The position numbers were made by a program, and so were the translations under genes. Below, one piece after another: positions 33,330 to 41,712 of a stretch of 64,000 bases of DNA; positions within the stretch are counted from its first letter, which is position 1; the number at the start of each line of letters is the position of its first letter. The DNA comes from Trichosphaerium sp. ATCC 40318 (Eukaryota; Discosea; Flabellinia; Trichosidae). The stretch is taken from contig JALMLS010000516.1 of the NCBI GenBank assembly GCA_038496445.1, forward strand, positions 310,001 to 374,000, given 5' to 3'. Under the pieces are notes generated by a model. It was not told where the DNA came from. It saw only the letters and a list, made by a program, of their open reading frames with translations, and did not search any database.

Positions 33330-34289
33330 ATGTCTGTACGTGTTTATAAGCGTTATACGTACCAATAAACGTAATGCTTATTTGTTGGGTAGAACAAAGG
33401 AAAGGGAGCGGCAAAGGAGAACCCAATGAAGAAGCTTCGCATTGAGAAGCTTTGTCTCAACATTTGCACTGGTGAAAGCGGCGACAGACTTCATCGTGCA
33501 GCTAAAGTTCTAACCGAGCTAACAAAGCAGGATCCATTTTTTTCCAGAGGTACAGCGCATTTTTAGTATCGTAAGCTAATTTTTTAGCCCGTTTGACGAT
33601 CCGTTCCTTTGGTGTTAGAAGAAATGAACAAATTGCTGCTTCAGTCACCATTAGAGGCTCTCGCGCACTCGAAATTTTGGATAAAGCACTCAGCGTAGGC
33701 GAATACGAACTCAGGGTACCATCCAACAAATTTCTCAATTGGATGTCTTTGTATTTACTGTTTTCGTTAGAAAAACTGCTTCAATGACAGCGGTTGCTTT
33801 GGTTTCGGTATTAAGGAACACATTGATCTTGGTATTCCATACGATCCATCCGTCGGTATTTACGGTATGAACGTTTTCGTCGTACTATCCCGCCCCGGCA
33901 AACGCGTTTCTAAGAGGTACGTTCAAAAAATACAAAAAAACAAAATACAGTTACAAGAGCAGAGCGCAACTAGCTAATGATTGTAAATGGTGGTGACGTT
34001 GATATCAACGCAAATGGCAAATGCAGAAAATTGCGCCATTATTGGCGTTTTCTTTTCATTATCTTTCTGTCAAATCGCTACCGTTTCAATTTGCGGCGTT
34101 TGCACTGTTCTTGCGCATTATTTTTTGAATTGCGTTTGTTTTTGGCACTTTCCCTCACATTTTCGCTCTAGGAGACGTTGCCGTTCACGAATGGGATTCT
34201 CACACCGCCCTACAAAAGAGCAAGCCCACAAATGGTTCAAAGACACATTCCCAGATGGCACTTTGAGCGACAAAAAAGAATTGCTCTAA
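33330..34289 (+). CDS. RPL11: 60S ribosomal protein L11 (uL5)
   Basis: uL5 sits in the central protuberance of the large subunit next to 5S rRNA. The first exon is just ATGTCT (33330-33335). After a GTACGT intron the protein runs [40 protein letters not shown] and FFSR. Further introns precede [72 protein letters not shown] and finally [20 protein letters not shown] with a stop at 34289. All family blocks are present in order. The last intron (about 33917-34170, 250 bases) is much longer than the others and could host a small RNA, which I cannot confirm. CCFNDSG-like residues before CFGFG are a small local insertion relative to the usual NFSETGNFGFG. Confidence 0.92.
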
Positions 34290-34489
34290 ATAATATTGAT
34301 GTAAACACTAAAACTATCGAAAGATTTTACTTGATCCCTTCTACATTATGTGTTTTAATTTTGTTGTTTGTTCCTTGTGTTTGTTGGTTTGGATGCGTGC
34401 TTAAGCTAAGATCTGATTAAGCCAGTTTTTTTGAAAACCAAACGTTTACAGCAAACTACAAGCATCGCTCTGTTAGTTAAGCGCTAAAT

Positions 34490-34921
34490 ATGGAAGATAG
34501 TACGCCCACTGCGAGTAGTATTGATCTTACAGAAGAGGAGGTATTATACTCCCTTTCGTTACAATTCCACTTTAATAAACTCCTATTAGATAGTCGGTGA
34601 TACTCCAAAGCCAATAACGAAGCCAGTTATTACATTGGAAGTATTGCGTAACGTTGTTAGTGTACGTTGAGCTCATTTATTTTATTCAACCGCCTTATTA
34701 TATTGTAGTATCAGCAAGGTGAAATTAGAGCGTTGAAGGAGCAAGTAAAAAAATTAGCCGCCAAGGTTGCGGATTCCAAACCACGAGAGCAGGAAGATAG
34801 ACCTGTGCGTGTAACATCAGCAAATAATATTCGCACATTCCAAATAACCGATTTTGTTCATAGGTTAGAGATCATCTTCGCCCTAGGCGCCGTCGCGGGC
34901 GAGGCGAGCCTTCTGGATTAA
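34490..34921 (+). CDS. Small coiled-coil protein, stop overlaps next start
   Basis: Three exons from ATG 34490: MEDSTPTASSIDLTEEE, then IVGDTPKPITKPVITLEVLR, then YQQGEIRALKEQVKKLAAKV. The last is a short coiled coil. The end, FALGAVAGEASLLD, comes from an unusually GC-rich stretch and stops at TAA 34919-34921. The A of that stop is the first base of the next gene's ATG (TAATG). About 107 residues with no recognised family. It may instead be the first part of the following gene if an unseen splice joins them. Confidence 0.5.
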
Positions 34922-36239
34922 TGTCTAAGGCGTTTGGTCTCCTAGTAGTCATTGTCGCTGCGATACTTTTTCACAAGATAACGACAGTACACGAGGTTCT
35001 AGTCCGCAACGTAGCAATGGAACACAGAAAAAGGTACACCTACAAACGCGTTGAATCACAAAAAAAAAAAAAGAAGGACAAGTTTTGGCATAAAACTCGC
35101 TTTTTACTCAACTATAACCCTTTTGTAAACAAAGTGTGCTGTTTATTAATAGCTCGAGTAAACAACGAATTGTCTACGTGGATGTGCTGACGTAGTTTGT
35201 TCAGAGCAATAACACAAGCTACAGCGCCTGTAATGCATCCTACCACCAGAGGAAGGAAGTATCATGAGGCAGAACCAATTACAGAATTTGTATACAAAGG
35301 ATGGAGCGGTGCTCTTTGGACAGTGTCTCTGACACAAGAGAATGGTGCGTTTTGTTTTTTTTTTTTGGGTTTGGTGACAGTTTTTTTGTGTTCGTTCTTT
35401 CATTCAGACTTTGACGCTTATGTCTTTGGTTTAGGTAGTATTAGAATGTTCCATAGGCCTGTTGAAGGATTAGGTCGTGGACATGATGATAATCGTATCC
35501 AGTTTTTGAACGAACAAGGACGTCGTGTTCAAGTCACGTACGTGAATTTTATCAAATGATCTCATTTTGATTTTTTTTCGATCGTTTGTTCTCTGACTTG
35601 GTGCCTTTTTTAGTCTTGCTGGTAGTAAGTACTACCTTCAATTAACTGAGGAGCAACCTTATAATACATGGAATGGATGGAAGAACTTTAAATCTTCCAT
35701 CATGTCATTCACCAGCGAGGGTGGTAAAACAATACACTTGCATTACTACAAGGGCGCTTTTTACAAAGTTAACCCTATTGACCACTTTGCTTATAAGACC
35801 TGGCAAGGTTCTATAAAGACTTTTACTGGTATCAATAAGCGTATTGGAGTATTTGTTGATAAGTACGTCAAAAGAAAGGAGTGCCAAATGGTCACCTGTT
35901 TTTTTTTTTTTTTGTTGTCGGTTACATTGTCTCATGTCTGTTTTTAGTAGTTTCGCACTTGGTGTTCACTCTGTGTCTGCTGAGTATATAGCATGGAACG
36001 GAAAGAAGTGGAGTGTTTACCTTGATAAGATTGGTAGTGATACTTTCTATCACGTGATTAACGTACGACAACTTCAAAAAATATGTTGTTTTATTTTTTT
36101 TTAATTGAAATTCTTTTAGGGCAATGCACAACAGACGTATCGGTCAAATAATATTCAATACCTTGGCAGCAATGGAACGAAATGTGTATGCCAGAGTTTA
36201 CAAAAAGATGATTTGTCTTGCTTCTGTAGAGCTCAATAA
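34921..36239 (+). CDS. Signal-anchored protein with repeated W-G beta units
   Basis: ATG 34921 starts MSKAFGLLVVIVAAILFHKI, a signal anchor or signal peptide. A 170-base intron leads to AITQATAPVMHPTTRGRK. The body has imperfect repeats centred on W-x-G or W-N-G: FVYKGWSGALWTVSL, PYNTWNGWKNFKSSIMSF, FAYKTWQGSIKTFTG and EYIAWNGKKWSVYLDKIG. Each is followed by strand-like segments (IHLHYYKGAFYKV, RIGVFVDK). The units suggest a beta-trefoil or propeller-like extracellular fold. The gene ends with a cysteine-rich tail CVCQSLQKDDLSCFCRAQ at TAA 36239. All five splice junctions keep phase. I do not recognise a named family. A TCACGTGA sits inside the coding sequence at 36050-36057. Confidence 0.6.
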
Positions 36240-36548
36240 TGCTGTATTGTATTACAAGATTTGTGTTAAGTACGGCTCACCTACGCCGTTTAGTAAAAAA
36301 TGTGTCATTAAGTTAAATATGATTGTAGTTTCTTTAGTTTCGTCAGTCACCTGTCACGAAATACAGGGAACAATCCGACCACCGCGGAGGTCAGAAACAA
36401 GTTGAAACGACTTGAGTTGAAAAAAAAACGTTTAACTTACAAAAACTTAATTTGTACCCCTTGTAGCATACACTAGCGTTCCTCAACAGGTCACGTTTAT
36501 ATTTAACATATACAGTCTTCCGTTCGGGTAAAGAAGTCGGTGTTTGTT
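36240..36548. other. Intergenic region between the repeat protein and Rab
   Basis: About 300 bases with no supported gene. It presumably holds the Rab promoter. Confidence 0.45.
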
Positions 36549-37780
36549 ATGTCTATACCTGAGAAAGGTGTTGTAGAGTACTCTCATGCTTTTCATGTTG
36601 TATTTTTTGGAGACAGTGGTAAGAACTTTATCCTACACCCCAGAATGTTTAGATTTTGTCTTAATACGTTACGTAGGTGTTGGTAAAACAAGTATGCTCC
36701 TCCGTTTTGTAGATGATACATTTGTACCTAATACACGGGTGTACGTAATTTTCTTATTTTTTTAATCATATCTACGCGCGTAGCGGGCATAAAAAAGCTT
36801 TTTTGTGTTCAGAAAATCAACGATTTCGTTGATTTTATGCTGTAAATAGTTCTTCTTTACATCCTCCGGAGAGTGAGAGATATTTTTACCGGCCTAGTTT
36901 GGCGCACGTGCTCAAAATCTAAAAAAAAAACAAAAAAAAAAATCAGTTTCTGACAACAAAAACGGATTTAGAAGCGTAGAATCAAAGGATCGTGTTATAA
37001 ATTTTGACGGCAAATACTGCAAGTTTAAATGCTGGGTACAGTAATAGTTTCGTTATTGTAACAGTTTTATGAAGTGAAAAATCAACTAATTTTTATTTTA
37101 GGACTCAGCAGGTCAAGAGCTGTTTGTACGTATTTCTTTGACAACATGTTGTTTTCTTTTCTCGTTATTTTGTGAAGTGATTCCTTTTTTGTAGCGAACA
37201 GTGACTTCATCGTTCTCTAGAAAAGCACATGGGATCGTATTGGTTTACGATGTTACCGATAGGCAATCGTTTAAAAATATCTTTTTTTTTTTTTTGCATA
37301 AGATTCCGTGTAGTATTTTTTGTTTTTCCGTGTTTATACTGTTTCCCTTGATTCTGTTGTACATGTCAAATCATGGCTCGAAGAAATGGAAAGAGGGAAC
37401 CCCGGCATGTCACCAAAGAGTGTCATACTTGTTGGTAATAAGACAGATCTAAAGAATGATGTTGCCGTTAGAACAGAAGAAGGACAAAAAATGGCAGCAG
37501 AGTTGGGATTACAACGTTATCATACTTTTTTTGAAGTGTCAGCAAAAGACGGTGATGGCATTGATCAGGCATTTAAGGCATTGGGTAGAGCTATGTTAAA
37601 ACAAAAAGAAGACAGTGATGTTGATGTACCATTAGTACGTATAAATACATTTTTATTACATGGATTGCACGTGCTGTGAAACATTATTCAAACAATTTCT
37701 TTTAGGAATCAAAAAAGTCAAATATTATTCTCGATGATTTGCAGTCTGTTAAGAGTAAAAAGACATGTTGGTGTTTCTAA
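36549..37780 (+). CDS. Rab-family small GTPase with an AT-AC intron
   Basis: A membrane-traffic GTPase. ATG 36549 starts [20 protein letters not shown]. The P-loop [11 protein letters not shown] is split by an intron. Then come [12 protein letters not shown], a strand [24 protein letters not shown] (switch II), [28 protein letters not shown] joined to [19 protein letters not shown] (guanine specificity) and [13 protein letters not shown]. The end is KSKKTCWCF, a CxC-type prenylation signal, with TAA 37780. The switch I region is unusual ([13 protein letters not shown] in place of a TIGVDF-like motif). The junction SFKN/VKSW needs an intron that begins ATATC and ends TTGTAC, annotated separately. 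The 215-base intron after VPNTR contains a 10-bp perfect hairpin. Confidence 0.85.
36822..36845. repeat. Hairpin inside a Rab intron
   Basis: AAAATCAACG and CGTTGATTTT form a perfect 10-bp stem around an ATTT loop within the long Rab intron. It could be a structural splicing element or chance. Confidence 0.45.
37277..37362 (+). other. U12-type AT-AC intron in the Rab gene
   Basis: Removing 37277-37362 joins TTTAAAA to ATGTCAAATCATGG and restores the conserved S-F-x-N-V-x-x-W-L of Rab proteins in phase. There is no GT donor or AG acceptor here that works. The donor ATATCTTTT differs from the minor-class consensus ATATCCTTT at one base, and the intron ends in AC. A branch-like TCCCTTGAT (one mismatch to TTCCTTRAY) puts its A 11 bases before the 3' end, the correct spacing for U12 introns. 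Confidence 0.8.
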
Positions 37781-38319
37781 CAGTATGTACAATAAAGAGC
37801 CAATGCGGGATTTGGATGAAAAAAAAAACCAACATCACCTGCTAGGTCTATTTATTTGTAAATCATTTATTTCATTGAGAAAACCAAAAAAAGTGCGTAT
37901 CGCTTTTTTTTTGCATTCCTCAGTTGGCTGCTCTCGGAATACCAATTCTAGATATCGCACAATCTACTTTACAATTTTAACAACACCTATACAAGGACAC
38001 CTAACTATCCAAAGAAGTCTAGCCTACAAATACGCCAATAACTATAGGCAATACTAGTCACCTGAGATGCGAGCTTTTGTATCTGGACCACCTGTGGGTT
38101 AGCGCCACACATTCATTAAATATGCTTGAAGGTGGTCATTACCAGAAATAATGTCACAGTTCCAGAACCTAACAGTGAAGAATAAAGACTCAACGCTAGT
38201 TTATTAATTGCACTATAAATATAAGGGTCCACCCTTGATTGAGTCTTGAATTTGTATTGTCTAGATAAAAACAGTTGAGCAAAGTAAAAAATCCAGTATT
38301 TTATTTTGTGTACACTACT
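37781..38319. other. Intergenic region, convergent
   Basis: About 540 bases downstream of Rab with an AATAAA near 37790 and several short frames that I do not consider coding. It meets the 3' end of the tandem-duplicated minus-strand units. Confidence 0.4.
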
Positions 38320-38568
38320 TTAAACCTCTTCGCCACATGTCAGCTCTAAACGTTCATCTATGCATGGTGGTTCACCATCCCCATTGGAGCAATATGTCAT
38401 CAATGATTGGGTCCTATGTGAACATGTAAGTGTTGGTTCAGTGTCTGAGATAATGCTTGAAGGTACTGTGACCATGACATTAATCACCAAGTACTTCACT
38501 GCTAGAATTAGCCTCGACACTATAACCATAAGTATCAATTTTATAGTTAAGTGTTTGTATGTTTCCAC
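38320..38568 (-). CDS. Tandem-duplicated small protein, copy A
   Basis: An 82-codon frame containing YLVINVMVTVPSSIISDTEP and TLTCSHRTQSLMTYCSNGDG. It shares the pattern V-I-x-V-x-V-T-V-P-x-S-I-x-x-(D/N)-T with copy B 120 bases upstream. The nucleotide similarity extends past the ATG into the 5' flank (GTGGAAxCATACxAAxAC, AACTAxAAxAT), so the pair arose as a tandem DNA duplication. An AATAAA-like ACAAAATAAAATAC follows the stop. I recognise no family. It may be a gene or a decaying exon. Confidence 0.4.
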   Translation of the reverse strand: METYKHLTIKLILMVIVSRLILAVKYLVINVMVTVPSSIISDTEPTLTCSHRTQSLMTYCSNGDGEPPCIDERLELTCGEEV

Positions 38569-38649
38569 AAGAGAACAAATTTATTCATATTGCTTAGGTA
38601 TACAAGTAAAAGGTTACAACCTCTTTGTTGCAGCAAAATTTTTTTTTTT

Positions 38650-38650
<1 letters not shown>

Positions 38651-38688
<38 letters not shown>
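38651..38688. repeat. Run of 38 consecutive T
   Basis: An uninterrupted 38-base T run, preceded by one G and 14 more T. On the minus strand it is an A-tract that starts at the last bases of copy B's stop codon. It may be slippage-prone or a remnant poly(A) tail. Confidence 0.9.
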
Positions 38689-38691
<3 letters not shown>

Positions 38692-38956
38692 TTCTTGGGC
38701 TTCCGCCTTCGAATGCCATTTTTGCTAGATCAATGTCATAGCTGGATATCATTATGATATTTGATACGCCTGTAGGTGGGTAGTAGAGGTCTTCTACCTG
38801 TGGGTCCCAAGTCAGAGCGTATGTGTAGTCTGGTCTGGTATTAACCAGGATGCTTTTAGGGACTGTGACCGTGACTTTAATCACTAATGGTCTGCCCAGG
38901 AGAGAATTGTATTTTTTACGAGCGTACTTTCGCACTGCTCGGAGTAGTCTTGACAT
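38687..38956 (-). CDS. Tandem-duplicated small protein, copy B
   Basis: An 89-codon frame, MSRLLRAVRKYARKKYNSLL, then PLVIKVTVTVPKSILVNTRP and DYTYALTWDPQVEDLYYPPT. The stop codon TAA runs directly into a homopolymeric A tract on the coding strand. It is paralogous to copy A by the VTVP-S-I core and by shared 5' flank. The upstream flank also aligns with that of copy A (AATTTTTTTGCAACAAGA against AATTTTGCTGCAACAAAG). The function is unknown. Confidence 0.4.
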
Positions 38957-40087
38957 GTCAAGCAGAAGTATAGATATTGTAGTTTAGTATTCGTATGCTT
39001 CCACTAGATAAAAAAATCGATTTTCCTTTTAACCAAGTAATTTCTTGTTGCAAAAAAATTGTGGTTTACCACGGTTTTTGAGAAAACCGCTCCAATGCGT
39101 TGTACAGGGTAATCGAAGCATATCAAGTCGAACCAATAGCATATATACGTATTTCGATGTTGAGATTTAAGATGTGGAGTTATGAAGTAAATCGATAGAG
39201 TGGCTTGTTGAGAAAGAAAAGTGAAAAAAAGTGAAATTCGACAAAGCCTCAAATGCAACTTACAATGGTTTATTCATTTGCGTGCAATGTATTCCGGGCG
39301 TATTATGAAACTAATCTGTATTTTCAATGGATATTAATTCGCTAGGAATCCTAAGAACGAAGAATTTGTATGATCAACCATGTAGTAACGTGAGGTATGT
39401 TACTAGCGTAGAGGAAGACGTTTCCGAGTAGTTTGATCCAAAAACAGCTTCATCTTTCTGGGATCGCTTCCCTAAGGTGCTTATCACTCAAAACGTGCCC
39501 TATTTTTATAACATAAACGAAGTATAGCGTTGGTGACGCTTTGAACCAGATACTGCCCTTTTTAGTTTCAAAAAACGTGATCGTACCGTTACCGATTTCT
39601 GTTAGCTTTGCTCTTGTATAAAGCGTTTATATACTGACTACAAGAGATCTTCTTGCTTTGGCGCCATTTTAAACGCTCGTTTAAAAACTGGCTTTCACCA
39701 ACATTTTTTGACTCCAAAATACGTTGTTATGATTCGCAATGCGTACTAAAATGGATTGATGATGCTTTGAAGATCTTTTTCGTTGGCTTTGCATCAACAA
39801 AAGCGATCTTGCTGGGAACTCTCAATGGTTTGTTCACACGCTATGAAGCGTAGAATACTAAGTAGTGAACATGATCAATACGAAACAGTGTGCAGGTAAA
39901 GGAAAACTAACAAGGCTTAAACTTCGTTTCAGATAATGTTGCACGCCAGCAATTTGCTGTTCTAGTGTAAACAATATTGTGTGGAAAAAACTCAACAAAC
40001 GTAGAGAAAGCAAAAGAGCTGAACAAAAACCCAAAGTGAAACATAGAGAAGGTAAAAAAAAAAGGTATTTATTTTTCTTTTTTGAGG
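38957..40087. other. Intergenic region
   Basis: Just over 1 kb. Plus-strand fragments at 39653-39853 (SFKNWLSPTFFDSKIRC, VLKWIDDALKIFFVGFAS) and around 39880-40060 may belong to a small unrecognised gene, but I cannot build a model with start, splice sites and end. Confidence 0.35.
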
Positions 40088-40792
40088 TTAAGGCTTCTTC
40101 ATAGTCATGCCATAAAGAGCCTCAACTTCGAATTCATGCTTCCATTGAGCGAGCAATTCCTTGCTGAAAATTGATTCAACTTGAATTTCGCTGCAATCTT
40201 CTTCCTCAAGTAAAACGTTAGCGCCACTACTTGCTCGTACCTTATTTCCCTTGCGCCTGCGTCTGCGCTGTCGTGAGGTCTGGCGGTTTTCTTGTCGAAT
40301 TTGGGAGGAAGTGTGCCGATCATCTTGAGGTGACTCTGCCCTAGAAACTGTTTTTGGCGTACCTTGTTGTACCTTGGCTTCCTCTCTTATCCTCTGTCGC
40401 TCGTAAAACCTTGCCAGCGCATCATCTGTATTCCTTGGTGTGTTGTCGTGAACCGGAAAGTAGCACCTATTCTTTGACTTCTTTTTGGCGTGCTTCTTCT
40501 TCTCCTTGGAGTGCTGCTTTCGTTGATGGTTTCGTTTTGGCGCTTGAATTGAACTTCGAAGTTTTGGTTTCCTCTTCTCGTTCTTCTTACCTGGTTTTTT
40601 CAGTTCCTTTGCCGGTAGTGGAACGATCACGCTTTCTCCAAGTTCTTTCGTCACCAACCGTTGTATTATCTCGTAATCAGTCTCTCCAGGGAACTGTGGC
40701 TGCATTTCGAGCGTCGGTTCTTCATCTGCCGATTCTGTACGTCTGAAAATGGCTGAAAAGATGCTTCTGAAGGCGTTCTTGATAATGGACAT
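40088..40792 (-). CDS. Basic, low-complexity orphan protein
   Basis: A single-exon frame of about 234 codons from ATG 40792 (MSIIKNAFRSIFSAIFRRTE). The same frame stays open for another 190 bases upstream without an ATG. An acidic patch (ESADEEPTLEM) and GETDYEIIQRLVTKELGESV come first. Then there is a strongly basic centre (KKPGKKNEKRKPKLR, HQRKQHSKEKKKHAKKKSKN), an arginine/glutamine stretch (RQENRQTSRQRRRRRKGNK) and a final IFSKELLAQWKHEFEVEALY. It suits a nucleic-acid-binding or nucleolar protein, but I know no homologue. The lack of introns and the biased composition differ from most neighbours. Confidence 0.5.
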   Translation of the reverse strand: MSIIKNAFRSIFSAIFRRTESADEEPTLEMQPQFPGETDYEIIQRLVTKELGESVIVPLPAKELKKPGKKNEKRKPKLRSSIQAPKRNHQRKQHSKEKKKHAKKKSKNRCYFPVHDNTPRNTDDALARFYERQRIREEAKVQQGTPKTVSRAESPQDDRHTSSQIRQENRQTSRQRRRRRKGNKVRASSGANVLLEEEDCSEIQVESIFSKELLAQWKHEFEVEALYGMTMKKP

Positions 40793-41171
40793 TTGTAGTG
40801 ATTCTTTGCTGCAACGAGGTGTCTCTATCGTGGTTTTGTAGAGACAAACTCCTTTTTTCGTTAAGACATGCCTGACTGAACACTTTCCCGCGAAATACAA
40901 AACCGCCAAGGCTGTCTTAAAAACGCACACAATGACGTTTCGTGGCAAAGATACGAAAATAGTGAAATTTCTGTCAAAAGTCACAAATTAAAGAGAAAAA
41001 CTGTGAACGCTCAAATTCCTGAAATACCGGTTAGAACTCATTTATTTGGTAAAAATACGCGTTGTTAGAAGTTGCAGTGCGGTTTTGATGGGTTTAGAAT
41101 AAAATTGGTTCAAAAAACGTGATTTGCCGTTTTTGGCTTCACAGCTATAAAAGTACTTGACTTTGCCCTTG

Positions 41172-41342
41172 ATGAATCAACCCTTCATTGGTGCTTATTA
41201 TGAGGCCTCTGTTCGCCATATTCAGAACAAAGTTACTTGGATGAACGATTTAAATGGCCAAGTGCCTACCCTTCGCGAATTGCCAACGATACAACCACTC
41301 TATGCCGCTTTGCTGATATCAATATTCTATACTTGCTTATAG
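41172..41342 (+). CDS. Possible first exon of an unrecognised gene
   Basis: ATG 41172 starts MNQPFIGAYYEASVRHIQNK and continues VPTLRELPTIQPLYAALLIS before a stop. The end is hydrophobic and could be a membrane segment. I cannot find convincing downstream exons before the P4-ATPase 3' end at 41.7 kb. Confidence 0.25.
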   Translation: MNQPFIGAYYEASVRHIQNKVTWMNDLNGQVPTLRELPTIQPLYAALLISIFYTCL

Positions 41343-41712
41343 ACGGGTTTCAATGAATGCATGGCGATATCTACGCTAGTACATCCACTTCCGTCCAAAA
41401 CAACGCCTTGGGTGCATACGTTATCTACTTTTCCTTAATAGGACCCTATTGAAGTGGTCGTATCAAACTCATAGAGGTACTGAAATAGCGGCAAAAGATA
41501 AGATAGCAAGGTTCAGTTTCTCACCAATTCTCGGGCGAAAGAATGCACAGCCTCGGATCTCAAATATTTGTTTATTACAGATGTACATTGTACAATAACT
41601 TGGCTGAATATAATACACTACTTCTGCCAGTTGTACGAAGTCCAACATCAATTTACAACCAACAAAGACGATTGCTGTAAAATAACAAGTTAGCACACGT
41701 GAGGCGATTTGT

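Noticed and set aside
40354-40746. Plus-strand frame of 130 codons opposite the basic orphan ORF
   Set aside because: Antisense shadow. The minus frame is longer and has a coherent protein composition.
41469-41696. Minus-strand frame as an extra C-terminal exon of the flippase
   Set aside because: Reading through to the stop at 41713 gives a normal acidic tail. The extra exon would add an unrelated hydrophobic segment.
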